Source: Poecilobothrus nobilitatus (Eukaryota > Arthropoda > Insecta > Diptera > Dolichopodidae). Taken from it: a DNA stretch of 64,000 nucleotides. The stretch is taken from contig OX352773.1 of the NCBI GenBank assembly GCA_947095535.1, forward strand, positions 258,997,590-259,061,589, read 5' to 3'. This document shows positions 12,589-25,910 of this stretch, piece by piece. The number at the start of each line of letters is the position of its first letter. The stretch's first letter is position 1. The notes below the pieces were generated by a model. That model worked only from the letters and a program-made list of their open reading frames with translations, ran no database searches and was not told where the DNA came from. A program made the translations under genes and the position numbers.

Positions 12589-14246
12589 AATTCTGAATTA
12601 CAAAATTTTGAATTATTCTAATAGTTTGTGAATGGTATAAAACATTCGCACGTGCTTTATGGTAAAACAGGCACGGAAAGGGATTAACTTGGTTCTTTCA
12701 ATCACATATTCTAGAAAAAGCCTATATGCTTGAGTATTTCTATAAATTTTACAAATTTTTTTAATAATTTTGTAATCTAAAATTATAAATCCCACAAAAA
12801 GCAATTAGGTTTTTATAATTTTTTTTTCCAAACTTCATTGGAAACTGAAAGAAGATGAATTGAATATGAAAATTTCTATTTGAATTATTCAAATTTAATC
12901 TAAAATAATCTAAAATAATAAAGGAAATAAGAAGGAAAACGTTTTCTAAAATAATTAATTATCCATTGGCTAGAATGAACATTCTGATATTTTATTTCAA
13001 TAAAAGTAATAACTCACAGATAAAAAAAAAAGCTTTTAACCCACGTAAATCAAGATACCAAGTCAAGTTTTTGTGACATAAACAACGTTTTACAAAAAAA
13101 TGTATTTAATCTTAAAATCTAATTTCTTTACATTTTCATCTTATATATTATGCATACATATATATATATATATAGAATTATATATAAAATGTAAAAATTT
13201 GTTTAAAAACTATATTTTGTAAAAATTTATATTAAAAAATTTAAAGAAAAAAAAAAATAAAATACATAAAAAAATTGAATAAAAATAATTGAAAATATTA
13301 CAAAGAAAAAAAAAAATATTTTAAAATTTAAAAAAAAAAAAATTTATAAAAAAAAAATTGAAAAAAAAAAAACTGCTTACGATATTTAATTTTATATTAT
13401 ACATGCAGTTATTTAAAATTTTTTATAAATCATTTTTTTTTTGTTTTTTTTTTTTATTAAAGATAATTACATTTTGTAATTACATTCTTAATTTCAAAAA
13501 ATAAACCAAAAAAAAAATTATATTTAAATATATAGACACATAGAAGACACACACACGTATACTAAATTTTGTAATTAATATTGATATTTACATATATTTT
13601 ATATAATTTATTTATATAATTCACCAAAAATTCGGTTTACGTCTTTTTCTATTTATGGCCCTAATTAACGACGCAAATCGAGGTTTCAGTGTTTAAAAAT
13701 AACCAAATGCAAAAATTTTTTTTTCCAAAATCATTTCATATATTTTATATATATACACTTGAATATTTTAAAAAACAAAAAAAAAAAAAACATAATTAAA
13801 GCAAATTCATAATTTAAAATCATTGAAGCTCTAGTGATTTGAAGCGAACAGATATATATATTTTGTATATTAATTCATTTTTAAAAAATACATATTAAAT
13901 ATTTAGAATTAATAATAAAAAAAAAAAAAAAAATGAGATTTTTTTTTTTGTTAAAATATTGTGATAATATTGAAATTACAAGTAAAAGAAAAAAAATATA
14001 AATTATTAATTATTTAAAACAAAAAACAAAAAAAAAAAATTATTGAAAAAAACGGTGCATTTTCAAAAGAGAGAGAAAGATAGAAATATATTTATATTTA
14101 TTGAAAAATATAATGTATAAATCAAAATGAACACACATTAATATAATAATAAAAAAAAAAATTTTCTTTTTCAATTTTAATGAAATTTTATTATAATGAA
14201 TATTTTTTCTTTTTCTATTTTTTTTTTTTTTTTTATATAATATGAA

Positions 14247-14771
14247 CAGTACATCCTCGATATGTAAAACTTTTTATTCGATATCAAATAAGTTTAAATT
14301 ACAGTTAGTTTTGTTTAAAATGTATATGTATTATGTTGTAAAATATTGTCATACCTATGATTTTTTCGTATATATATTTTGTATACCTACCAGCTGTATG
14401 TTTTATTAAAATTTGTTTTACTAGTTAAATCATATTAGACAGTTTTAAAATAAATACAGGATATATTTTTAAAACTTAAGTTTATAAAATAAAAAAAAAT
14501 ATTATATTCATACTACAAGGTGACAAGAAATTAAACCAATGCTCTGTATTGTATAATAATAAAATAATATTGAAATACTTTGTTGCTTTACATATATTAA
14601 TTTCTATTAATATTTAGTTTTTTTTTTTCTCTTATTTATTTAAATTTTTTGAAGTTATTCTTACAAAAATCAAAGATTTTCAAAAAATAATTTCATGTTG
14701 TTTTTTTAATTATGTGTTGGAAACTATTAAAAAAAATTTACTCAAATATTGCGTATATTGAGGATGTACTG
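14247..14771. mobile_element. Non-autonomous TIR element, pogo/Tigger-like ends
   Basis: The left end CAGTACATCCTCGATATGTA is matched in inverted orientation by the right end, which reads inward CAGTACATCCTCAATATACG. The right end is followed by TA; the left is preceded by AA, consistent with a decayed TA target duplication. The interior (about 480 bp) is AT-rich with no transposase. The CAGTA...CTCGATAT terminus resembles pogo/Tigger elements as I remember them; family placement is an inference. Confidence 0.65.
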
Positions 14772-14884
14772 TATATTATAATACTTTGTGAAATACATTA
14801 TTTTTTAAGTTTTCATTTTTTTTTTTTTTAAATAAACAAAAAAAAATAAATAAACAAAATAAAAAAAAATAACATTATCCTTAC

Positions 14885-14937
14885 ATCATGTATTTGTAAT
14901 TCCCCAGTTTCTAATTCAGTCTGACTAAAATCACCGC
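14885..14937 (-). CDS. Rim: Candidate 53-nt Rim exon
   Basis: The minus-strand exon is bounded by acceptor AATACAG (just above 14937) and donor GTAAGG (14884 down). It has two bases of a split codon followed by 17 codons reading GDFSQTELETGELQIHD, an acidic segment with no stop in this frame. Base composition is clearly richer than the surrounding AT-rich intron. It ends in phase 0, which fits the proposed 10-nt microexon, and begins in phase 2, which fits the phase-1 end of the candidate exon at 31139. The position, orientation and phase make it a likely Rim exon upstream of the linker exon. I do not recognise the peptide with certainty. Confidence 0.5.
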
Positions 14938-15056
14938 CTGTATTAATTGTATATATATAATATATAATTAAATATTATTAAAATAATGTTTTTTTTTTTT
15001 TCTTAATTTTCGATTATTTAATACATAATTATATAATTGGTTTATTATTTATTAAC

Positions 15057-16560
15057 TAGTAAAAAAGCCCGTCATACGACGGGTATAAGTAGAAAAATAT
15101 AGCTTTTGTGAAAGTTTCCTCAGTTTTATGAACAATTTAATTTTAGTAAATTTATTCAAATACTTATATCTATTATATTTAGATATTGATAAATGTAAAA
15201 TTTATTGCTAAAGTGTTTTAAATAATGAAAAACCTCAACGATGCTGTGAAGTAGTTTCTTTCAAAAATGTAATAAAAATGATTATTTAATAAATCTCATC
15301 TCTTGTAAATTTCTTTGTCAAGCTTTGGATTAAAAAATCAAAGGTTGGATTAAAAACCAATGGTAAATAAATTTTTGCCAATAGTAACAAAAATTTTCGC
15401 TTCGAAAAAAATACAGTATCAAACTTTATAATTTTGAAACTAAACTACACTGATCTGATGCATTTACCTAATTATAATATATAGTACACTTGTTATATTT
15501 TTCTATGGTTGCCATAGCAAATGCTTCAAAACTTTATTCAAAATTTAATTGAAAATTGTGATTTTATAATTTAAATTGCGCTCCTTTAAAAGCTTTGGTT
15601 TTACGCACCGCTTTATTTTTTTATAATTTCTACTTAAAAATGCAACTCTTTAAAAACTTTGATTTATGCACTGCCTTGTTTTTTCATTCTTTTTATAGCA
15701 TAACATTTTAATTCTTTTTTTCTATCTGTTATGTACCTAAATATCAGATGTACGTTTCTTTTTTTTCATAGCATAACATTTAATATTTCTTTTTTCTATC
15801 TGTTATGTACGTAAATATCAGTGGTATGTTTTTTTCTTTTAAAATCATAACATTTTAATAGTTTTTTTTTTCTTTAAAAATATTTAAAAACAGTCAAAGT
15901 AACATTTTTTGTTCTCTTTTTTTTCTATTCGTTTTTATTTTCGCAGTATTACATTTATTTTTTTTTTGTTTTCTGTTATTTACGTACGCTAAGTATTTCT
16001 TTTATTTTTTTTAAATATTAAATTTATACATACAGTCTATTTAAAAAATATAAATTATAACCTATAGAACATTTTGAATTTTTTTTTGTTCGTTTATGTT
16101 TACCGTCCATTCATTCATATTAATAACTGTTGCCTATATAAAAAATAATAAATCTATAATAAATCTAATATATGTATACCCCTATTTTTATTCATATATC
16201 TATATTATGGGCTAAACTTCTGATTCTAAAATTGTACTATATTATGGCAAAATTTTTAAAAAATTAAGAAAATGTTACTTAGCAAAATTTAAATAAAAAT
16301 ATTATTGCAATTTTATAATGTTCTACTTAAAAATACGACCCTCTAAAAACTTTGATTTATACACTGCCTTGTTTTTTCTTTCATTTCATAGCATAACATT
16401 ATAATATTTATTGTTTTCTATCTGTTATATGGGTAAATATCAGATGTACGTTTCTTTCTTTTCATAGTATAACATTTGTTAAATTAACATTTAACATAAC
16501 AGTAGGGCACGCTACTCAGCAGCAGCAACTTGTCTTTTATTATATTTAGATATTATATTA
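15057..16560 (+). repeat. Complex repeat with internal duplications, unclassified transposon
   Basis: It begins ACTAGTAAAAAAGCCCGTCA, which contains an ACCCGTC-type inverted word (CCCGTCATACGACGGG), and ends near ACTTGTCTTTTATTATATTT. A block beginning CTACTTAAAAATGCAACTCT near 15629 recurs near 16323, about 700 bp later. A sub-block around CTATCTGTTATGTAC recurs with a period of about 74 bp (15721, 15795) and again near 16417. No coding capacity was seen. It could be a non-autonomous Helitron or RTE-derived element; I cannot decide between them. Confidence 0.5.
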
Positions 16561-17447
16561 ATAATAAAAAAAAATTAAAATTAATTTAATGCATTTTGGA
16601 AAATGATTAAAATGTAACCATGTAAACTTTTTTTTTTAGTTTGAAATTCTTGGATTAAACATTGTGAAGTTCTTTTTTAATTATATTAATGTAATTTTTA
16701 TTTTTTTTTTTTTATTAATTAAATGAATTCTTCTAAATTAATAAATTTTTATATTATAATATATGAATATTTTTTATTATTATTTATTTTTTTTTTAATT
16801 ACATCCTAAAAAATTTTTTCAATATGAAAAACTAAATTTATATTAATTTCCTTTCAAATCACTTCTATCTTTATTATTGTACTCTTAATTTTTCTATTTT
16901 ATGTATTTAATTATGATTATATATAAAAAATAGTTATTTGAAGGAAGTTAATATTAAAATTTTCAAACAATATGCAAATATAAATATTGTAATTACAATT
17001 TTTTCATAATAAATTCGTGACTAAAAATTGATTTCATTATTTAAGTTTTTCGTTTTTTTTTTTCTAATTATTATTATTTTTTTGTGTCTTCACTGTGTCT
17101 TTATATTTTTTTTTTTTTTTTTTTAATTTTATTAATATACTTATATAAATATACTTCAAAACATTTTTTTTATTAATTAACTTCATTAATCATTTTTTCA
17201 TATGAATAACCTAACATTTAATAATAACGATTGCTCTCTTATATTATAATACAAAAAAAAAAAAAATTTATAATAATTATAAATTGATAAAAACATAAAT
17301 TTAATGAATAAAAAAAAAACTTATTTTATATTTAAAACAATTAAAAAAATCATTAATATTTTATTTTAAAATAAATCCACCTAGAAGTATGCAATTAACA
17401 AATATTTAAGAAATGCTTATATATTTGGAATATTTATAATAAACAGA

Positions 17448-17562
17448 GGGCTTCGGTAGTCTAGTGGATAGGCGTGTGGAGTATTAACCGAAGGAGTGTG
17501 GGTTCGATCCCTGCACAGGTCGTAAGTCTTTTTTCTTTACATACCCCCCTTACGACCAAATA
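17448..17562 (+). repeat. tRNA-derived SINE head with good A and B boxes
   Basis: GGCTTCGGTAGTCTAGTGGA carries an A box (TAGTCTAGTGG, about 17457-17467), and GGTTCGATCCC (17501-17511) is a near-consensus B box. It is followed by CAGGTCGTAAGTC and a CCCCCCTTACGAC block. No acceptor-stem pairing was found, so it is not called as a tRNA. Sequence just 3' (17561-17640) resembles 41050-41130, possibly another fragment of the same family. Confidence 0.75.
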
Positions 17563-19530
17563 TAATGTAAATATATAGTATATAATATAAACAAAATAAA
17601 TAATATTAGTATATAATTTAATAATAGTATAAAAACCTATAATGGCCTTAGTAGCCGATGGTTCAATAATATTGCATTACATTTATATTATATACATTAT
17701 TTAGTTATTTATTAATATAAATAAAAATAAATAACTAAATAATATTTATAAACAAAGAAATTAAAATAATTACAATAATGCAAGAATAAATTACTATTAA
17801 CTATATAACACTTCTTAATATATAGGATCAATATTTATCTAGGATATCTATATATTATTATATTAAGATATAATAAGGTTTTCCAAATACTTTGCAAAAT
17901 CAAGTAGCGGAATTTTTAAATGGGTGGGAAAATTAACAAATTGATAAATTTTTTTTTTTTTTATCATTTTTAAAACTAAATACCGAGTTTTTTTAAACAG
18001 GAACATATATGAAATTAACAAAGACTGAGACAAGACTGAATATTTAAAACTTGGTTTTTCATATCAAAAAAATCATATTACGTAAAATGGTATGAAAAAA
18101 ATCGTAAAATTATGAAAAATATACTCTATAAATTATTCAGACACTAAAATTAACCCAAACTAAACCAAAACACATTTAAAAAATCATGCATTCAAAATTT
18201 GATTATCTGATTGAATAAAAGAGGCAGAAGAAACATAAAGATCATTAAATATTCTCGTTGTGGAATATCATTTCAGAGCTGGTCAAAAAACAGAGTCTGA
18301 GAATAATGTTTTCCAAAATTTAGAGCAATACGATATTTGAATTTATTTAAAAAAGTATGTATATATAAGAGGTGCAATAAATGACGTCCATTTTAAAATA
18401 TTTATACAAAATTTGATGCTAAATTCATTAATTCATTACTGTTATATCTTTGTTACACCACAATGTGTTGAGTTCAAAAATTTTATTGAATTACTTGTCT
18501 ACTTAAAAGTTTTTTTTTTTTATTCTTTTCTATTTTTAACCTACATTAAAAATATAATTTTGTTTTTACTTTTATTTTCCTTTTTTTTTTTTTTTAAATA
18601 ACTACCCTTTTTGTTACCTTAGTAATTGTAACACTTAAGCATTTTCAATATACAATACATAAAATATTTAACTTAGTAACCAAAATGGGTGTAATAAATT
18701 AGAGATCCATACAAAATTCAAAAAAAAAAAAAAAAATTGTAATCTGTATGGAACAAAAATTTTTCCCATACTGATTACCTTTGTATTACACCTTTAAAAG
18801 TATTTTTTTACTTGGATGAATGGATTTGTTTTTTTTTTTTGTTTTTTAGATAAAAATATCATAAGTAAAAAAATTTTTAAAAAACGAAAGAAAATACATT
18901 TTTTTTTGTTTTGCCCATTCCTTTTATCTGGTCATAATGGAAAGTCAATACATGGTATTTTTATATATATAGAAAACATATTATATATCTATATACTTTT
19001 TATATGAATTCTAATTTGAAAATAATGTCATCATACTAAGGTGAAAAATTTTCATAATCAAGACAAAAAAAAGGAAAAAAAAAGTAATTTACATTATGTT
19101 TTTAGTTAATATCAAATGAATATAATTAAATTTACATTTAGAACAGCTACAATATATGTCTATATCCATACATAATATTATTATATATTTATTAATATTA
19201 CATATTTATATAGCTAAGAGATTATTAATAGCTTTTTAATTAAAGATTTTACGTAAAATATATACATTATATATATTTATAGATTTTATATTATATACAT
19301 ATACATTTCGCATTAATATTCCATAAATATAAAATCTTTATGAATATTAAAAACAAATAAATCCTATTATCTTTAAAAAAAAAAGAATAAAAAGAAAGAA
19401 AACAAATTTTATTTTATTTTAATCTTGTATAAAATTTTCATTAAAAAATTAAAATTAAAGGACTCTTCTAATAAATTTCTAATAACTTTATAAAAAAAAA
19501 AATGTGTAAAATTTTATATACATTTGCTAA

Positions 19531-19618
19531 TTTCCTAAAAGTATGCATAAAACTCAATATGAAACAATTCCAAATTTCCTAAAAGTATGTATAAAACTCA
19601 ATATGAAATAATCAACGG
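19531..19618. repeat. Two-copy tandem duplication, 44-bp period
   Basis: TTTCCTAAAAGTATGCATAA is repeated 44 bp later as TTTCCTAAAAGTATGTATAA, with the following AAACTCAATATGAAA also shared. It is a recent local duplication in AT-rich DNA. Confidence 0.8.
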
Positions 19619-20808
19619 ATTAGATAAATATTTAACTGAAATATAAATGTAAGTCCTTGTACCTGAAAACCCAACGCCTTACACATACTGCATGCATCAT
19701 ATAATACTATCAGATAAAAAAAGCGCAAAGTGGAATTGCGGTCATAAACCTTTCGAGCTTTTCCAGCTACTTATCGCCAATGAGTTATTTGCAAAAATAT
19801 ATATGCTATACATCACTATTTTCGTAGCTTAAAGTCTAATGTCTTAACTCTTAAGAGTTGAAGATGCAGCTTAGGAGTTAAACAATTAGCAAATAAAGAA
19901 AAACCTTTAAGATCAACTTCCATCATTGTGACTGTAGGAAATGAACAATGTAAACGATATGCATTTGCAATCATTCTTAATAGGTATATGAAAAAACAAA
20001 ACCAAGGATCTCAGCATAACCAACCTATTACCAACAATAGAATTGAATTGAAATAGAATTATAATTGTTATTAAAAATTTATAATTTTTTTACTAAACCA
20101 ATTAATAAATAATTTGACCAATAATAAATGTTTTTTTTTTTGTCGTGTTTTTGGAAATGAAAAACCACTTATATAATAATTAAAACCCAATATTTTTTTT
20201 CAGAAATTTGACATAAAATTGACTTAAATTACAATTTTTCTCCTTTTAAATGTTATTTTTACATTTAGTTAAGAAATGTATAATTTTTTTTTTTAACTTG
20301 TTTTTTTCACCACCATCCCCAAAAACTATTTCACTAACCTAAGTAAAAACAAAAGAAAAACATTAAACAAGTATACAAAAATTTAAATAATAAGAATAAG
20401 GTAAGTACTGGTTTCGAACAGTGACATCAATAAAGCAAAATTAAAAACTATACATTGAAACTACATAAAATTGAATAAAGCGAACTTCACTTCTTAGGCT
20501 CACAATATCGCACTGAAAAAGTTTCTTAGAATTCTGATCTTTCTTAGAAATCTGATTTTTTTGTTTTTTTAAATTAGGAATTCCTTTTACATGAAAATAA
20601 TTACATTTTAAATCAGTAATGAGGCTTTTTCAGTTGTGAATACAAAAAGTTTTATGAGAAAGTTTACAAAAAGTTTTATAAACTAATTGAAAAACAAAAC
20701 TTACAACCCTAAAAAGCATCGTTCTTTCGAATTTCGAATATAAAACAAAAAAAAAACTTATTTTATTACAATTTTGATAATCTTTTCTGTAAGCAAAATC
20801 GAAATGAT

Positions 20809-20870
20809 AGGGTAAATCGATGTATAGAATATTTTAATTGTAATTTAAATGTTCTACATCGATTTACTCT
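20809..20870. repeat. Hairpin inverted repeat
   Basis: The left arm AGGGTAAATCGATGTATAGA pairs with the right arm TTCTACATCGATTTACTCT across a loop of about 20 bases. There is no downstream T tract specific to it and no neighbouring gene end, so no terminator role is proposed. Confidence 0.6.
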
Positions 20871-21947
20871 ATAAGAATCGTTTGTTTAGTATTAAAATGT
20901 TCTATAAGAATTGGTTAATAGTTTTCAGGTATAAAATAAAATCATTTTTTAATCTCATCTAATTTATTGCGACTGGTTACTTTTCGGAAGTATTGTTATA
21001 ATAAAAACTTTTAAAATAAAATAGTAAAAAGTGTATAAATTAGAAAGATAAAATAAAAAAAAAACATAGGTTTTCATGTACTTAATTTTTGTACTTGATT
21101 TTTGCGCTTAGTTTTTTTTTATATCTTTCCTGTCAGAAAAAAATATAATTGATTTAGTTTTACGTATTGTTAAATGCAAACAGTACTTTGAGTACTTTTT
21201 AGTTTTTTATTTTTTTTTTTATATATAAAAAAAAAATTTAATAGCACACCTTTATTTACTGCTTTTTTACTTAAAATTCACTTATTTTACATAACATAAA
21301 ATGGGGGATTTTTTTTTGTTTATTTGTTAATTTCTTTTTATGTATTTCTTTGGTTTTCCATTTAAAAAGTTATTTTTATACCTCAACAATAACCAACCAA
21401 AGTAGGTAAGTATTTTTTTTTTTTTTTTTTTGACATCAATATATAAGTAAGTATAAATAACATTATTCATATACGTATCTATAATATTTATATTATTATA
21501 TATTAAATGAATACATGTTTACACATTATGTTAACAAAAATACAAAATAAAATAAGTATAAGTAACTATTGATGATATTATTTCATTTGGAATTAATGTA
21601 TCTAAATACATACATATATTCAATATAAATATACCATTTGAATATTATAATTCAATATTCTTTTTTACCAATGGTCTCATACCATAAACCATAATCCAAA
21701 AAGTTGATTTTTATCTTATATAATTATTTTTGCCATTAGTAAAAAGGTCTAAGCATGTTTTCCCAATAGTACTGTATACGTAAAGAATAAAACCAATAGC
21801 CGTCATAGTAATCGTTTTGAACAATATTGTATTTGCAGCAAACTTCAACATTTCCAACAGTAATTTATTTTTTCTAAGAATTATTTATTAAAAATAAAAA
21901 AGTGACAAAAAAAAGTTAAAATTTATTTTGATGTGATTTACTTTGAA

Positions 21948-21985
21948 CAGTCTAACTAACTAAAAACTAACAGTCTAACTAACTA
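21948..21985. repeat. Short tandem duplication
   Basis: ACAGTCTAACTAACTAAAAA is followed by a second ACAGTCTAACTAACTAAAC, a duplication with a period of about 23 bp. Confidence 0.7.
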
Positions 21986-22289
21986 AACAAAAATTAATAT
22001 TCAAATAGTATACAGCTCAGAAACTGTTATTACAAAAAACTGTTGTTAATCGAAAGTGTCACGGAAAAACTGCAACTGAAAACAACAAATTACGATTTAC
22101 GATAACTAAATAGTAGGTAAAACTTCAAAAAAAAAAACCAAATTTTGGTAAAAAAATATAAGGTACGAATTTTTTTAAATTGAAGAAACTAAAATACAAC
22201 AAAACTTGAAAGCATGTAAATATATTAGAAAACATTTTATACTATAGGTACCTTTGCAAACTAAACAAAACTTTTTCCATTTTTATCTA

Positions 22290-22386
22290 ACTTATTGCTT
22301 AGTGGTTAACATATTGCTTAGTAGTTAAATCGTCCGCCTTTCAATCTCAATATTGTATTTTAATATTGAATACAAATCCCTGTCAT
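22290..22386 (+). repeat. Degraded SINE-like head
   Basis: GCTTAGTGGTTAACATATTG and a second GCTTAGTAGTTAAATCG resemble A-box heads, and ATACAAATCCCTGTCATAT resembles a degraded B box. There is no recognisable 3' body. It may be a different tRNA-derived family from the copy at 12417. Confidence 0.4.
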
Positions 22387-23984
22387 ATCATATAAAAAAA
22401 AATTAAACAGTAATTTTATATCGTAATAATAAATACCGTATAAAAATAATACTATTAATAGTACTAATGCTACCTTTGCATACTAAGATGTCTTTAATTA
22501 CCTCATGCAGAAAAAGCTATATACAAGTGCATGTTGGAACTGAGATCAAAATATTAATAATTCTCACTCAACAACTCAAAACTCCCGCATCCTGTCTATT
22601 CTTTCTAAATTGGCTGAAGAGAAGTTTATATTTGCTTCAAGGTATGTTTAGTCATTAAGAATTTGACACTGACAAGATGGTCTTTCTGGAAAATCCCCAC
22701 GTTTTCTAGGGTCCAAAAAAAACTTAAAGTAAAATGTTTGTAATATTTATTGACTTTTCTTATTCTTTTCTCATTTTGTAAGATTGGTTTTGTTAAACTT
22801 AGAAAGAAAGAAAAAAAAACTACAACTTGAATAGTATATACGGTATATACGCATCACTCAAACAAATTTTACTTTCGGGAAAATAACAAACTAACTAAAT
22901 AGTAACAAGTTTTAAGTAAATCCTTATTTTTGTGTCCATAAATGAATTATTATTGGAATAAAAATGTAAATATCTTGATAATGCCTTAATAAACCGGTAC
23001 CTATATATTTAACTTCAATCGCGTATAGTATTTTTGTTTCTGTTTATATAAACATTATATTTTTCATAGAAATTATACAAAAAAAAACAAAAAACAAAAG
23101 ATATCCATACACATTTCAAAAAAATTACTGTTAATACAAGTTTGTAATAATATGTATTGGTTTTTAAGAAGTCTTAAATAAGTTAATAATAGTCAATATT
23201 TTATAGATGAATAAATTTATGGTATAAAATCACTTTGCCATTCTTCCAGTTATTAATAATCGATTCGGATAAGTTAAAGCTAAATTTAGTTAAATTATGA
23301 ATAAATAAAAGATAAAAAAGAAATTATTCTTATTGATTTTAAATGACATTGACATTTTAACTGTATTTTCTTTTTTTTTTTTTATATATATACTTACTTA
23401 CATTTTAGTTTTTTTTTAATATTAAGAAAAGAATTAATAAAAGTGTAATAATTCAAATTTGTTCCAATTAACAATGAATTTGTTTATTCAATTAAATAAA
23501 AATAACTTTAATATTTTCTTAATTTATTCTATTAAATTTTCCAGGTTTATCAAATTTATTAAACAAATGTTTTATTTCTCTTTTTTTTTGTTTTCTATAA
23601 TATCATATAACAGATTATTAAACTTTATGAAATAAATAGTTAAAAAAAATTTTTGATTATAAAAATGAAAATAAAAATTTACATAAAATTCAATCATAAT
23701 AATTATTATAGATAAGGTATCCAAGCTTGTCGCAACAATAAAATTCGGAATCAATTCACCGCAGAGTTTATCGCAAGCAAGCTATAGTAAGAAAATAGTA
23801 AGAAAGTGACTCTCTTATTAATATATGTATAAATGGCTTAATGTATAGTCCAATTTTAAGGATTTGTTTTTAATAATTTAAAAGTTCTTTACACTTTACT
23901 TTTTTTTATAATTTTCTTTAAAATACTTATTATATGCTTATAATACTTAGTTTAACGTTTTAGTAATAATAATTTGTGGTTTGC

Positions 23985-24162
23985 TAAAGTGGTAGTCCGG
24001 CTGTAACACCTAATCTATCCATGAAACAGAACAAACCCTCGCTTACATATCACGAACTCAGACAACAACTTTCGGCTTTCAAAAAAGGACAAGATGTACA
24101 CTATATAGCTGTATTTTAATCTAGATTTGCTCGATTTTCGAGCAGCGGGCAAAAACTAGTAT
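23985..24162 (-). repeat. Possible retroelement end fragment
   Basis: Read on the minus strand it starts ACTAGTTTTTGCCCGCTGCT, similar in type to ACTAGT...GCCCG ends that I associate with RTE or SINE repeats of insects. The same words open the repeat at 15057. The remainder (about 150 bp) is less AT-rich than the flanks but has no frame. Confidence 0.35.
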
Positions 24163-24764
24163 TCATTATTATTTATATTTTTTGAGTGGTTTTTTAATTC
24201 GATAATTTACTTGCGATGAATTGTTTGCGAGCAATGGGTTCAATTTAGAATCAATGATAAATGAAAAAAAAAACTAAAAACTTGTAGAAGAAGGAAGATA
24301 ATTGTACTATATGATACAAAAAACAAAACATTTACAAAAAAATAAACAGATGGTGGATTTACTGAGGTAACTTATACTAAAGATCTTAAAGATCCTTAAA
24401 GAGATTCTTAAAGATCTAACTTTTGTTAAAATTTTAAGGTTCTATTTAAAAGCATTTTGAAATTATGGTTATGGTAATCTTACAAAATATTCTATTCATA
24501 TCAACTATTGATGGATGTTATATTGACTAAAGGTGGGTTTTGTCAGTAAAAATCTGACACTATCCCAGTTTTCAATTGATTACTGTTCAACACTATTTGA
24601 AAGAATCACATGCCCTCGTAAAGAAAAACAAGGTAGAATGTAAACCAACGGTTTTTAAAAGCGCACATTTCCAAAACTCAATACAAACTGTTTAGAAGTG
24701 TGACTTACACAAAAATTTGAAAATTTCATGTAATAAGAAAAAACTTGAAAATAGGACATTTTTG

Positions 24765-25910
24765 AGATTTTGAGGGGCCGTAAGTCCGGAATCCTATATA
24801 ACTAAGAAAAGCTGTTAACACACGTAAAAATATATTATTGAAGCTTTAATTTTTATGTCTTGCCGAAGAAAAATTTTTACAGGTGCCTAAGTTACAGGTG
24901 TTTAAAAATAGCAAATTTTAAATTTTTGAGGCGTAATAACTCTTAAAGAGGGGGCGTTACCAAAAAATTTTCTTTCTTGTCTCAAAATTTCAGGTTCCTA
25001 TCTAAAGGGGTGCCGGAGTTATGAAAAAAGAAATTTCATGCAAAATGTGGTTTTCACATAACGGTAAATTTAAATCGTAAATTACAAAATATTACATAAT
25101 TTTGATATTGTTTTATATAGATAATAAAATTTTCGATTTTCTGCCGGTTTTAGATTGCAAAACTACTACGCAGAGCCCGAGATATATACATCTGAAAATG
25201 GGTTTTTTTTACAATTTTGAAGAGCTGCAACTTTGGAACCCTTTACAACTAAAATAAACCTTTCACACACGTAAAAATATATTATTGTAGCTTTAATTTT
25301 TACATCTTGCAGAAGTAAAATGTGTGCAGGTTCCTAAGTTACAGGTGTTTAAAAATAGCAACTTTTCACTTTTTAAGCCCTAATAGCTCATAAACAGGGG
25401 GTGGTCCGAAAAAATTTTCTGAGCAAACTTATACTAATTCTGAAAGTTCTTTCTTGCCTCAAAATTTCAAGCTTCTATCTAGAAGCGTGCCGGAGTTATG
25501 AAAGTAGAAAAATCATGCAAAATTTGGTTTTCACATAACGGTAAATTTAAATACTAAATTTAAAAAAATTGTATAATTTTGATATTAATTTATAAAGATA
25601 AAAGAAATACCTGTCGAATGACGTTTTCAGATTGAAAAAATCTTAAGCAGAACATAAGATATATGCATTTAAAAATAGGGCTTTTTCAAAGTTTGAGGAG
25701 GTGTAGCTCCGTAATGGGGGGGCTACATGAAAAAGTTGTTCCACAAAATTATTTTTTTTGATGAGACCTACCTATGGTTAAAATTTTTTTTCTGTATCTT
25801 TAACGGTGTAGAAGTTTTGTAAACAGACGGACGGACGGACGGACGGACGGACGGACAGAGTGAAACTAATAAGCACATTTTTTCAAAATTTTTTTGGAAA
25901 TGTGCTAAAA
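24765..25910 (+). repeat. Tandem repeat, unit about 450-480 bp, ending in a GGAC microsatellite
   Basis: Shared words recur at steady spacing: CACGTAAAAATATATTATTG at 24821 and 25268 (447 bp), and CACATAACGGTAAATTTAAA at 25055 and 25532 (477 bp). The second unit has an extra stretch of roughly 26 bp. A third partial unit (about 25620-25780) leads into GTTTTGTAAACAGACGG and the GGAC run at 25826-25857, then AGTGAAACTAATAAGCACAT. Fragments of the same 3' half occur at 28010-28250, 56660-56880 and 58550-58985, so it is a dispersed family. No coding frame was seen. Confidence 0.8.
25826..25857. repeat. GGAC microsatellite
   Basis: About eight GACG/GGAC units in a row, at the 3' end of the dispersed family above. 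Related shorter runs occur near 58943-58965. Confidence 0.95.

Larger units (their letters stand above)
11339..14884. other. Rim intron with SINE and a pogo-like MITE
   Basis: AT-rich intron with long A and T runs around 13240-14170. Recognised inserts are the transposon-like end at 11739, the SINE at 12417-12588 and the TIR element at 14247-14771. The open readings 11887-12081 and 12613-12804 show no domain and are probably chance. Confidence 0.55.
14938..24764. other. Rim intron (inferred), proximal part
   Basis: If the exon at 31139 is real this is intron. It holds the repeat at 15057-16560, the SINE at 17448-17562, a weak palindrome around 18680-18800, short tandem duplications at 19531 and 21948, a hairpin at 20809-20870, a SINE-like head at 22290 and a possible retroelement end at 23985-24162. 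The blocks 19660-20040 and 22450-22700 are less AT-biased, but I saw no frame or motif in them. Short open readings here show no domain. Confidence 0.5.

Noticed and set aside
17448..17562. Possible tRNA gene
   Set aside because: A and B boxes are present, but no acceptor-stem pairing or coherent anticodon arm was found, and the head resembles SINE copies elsewhere.
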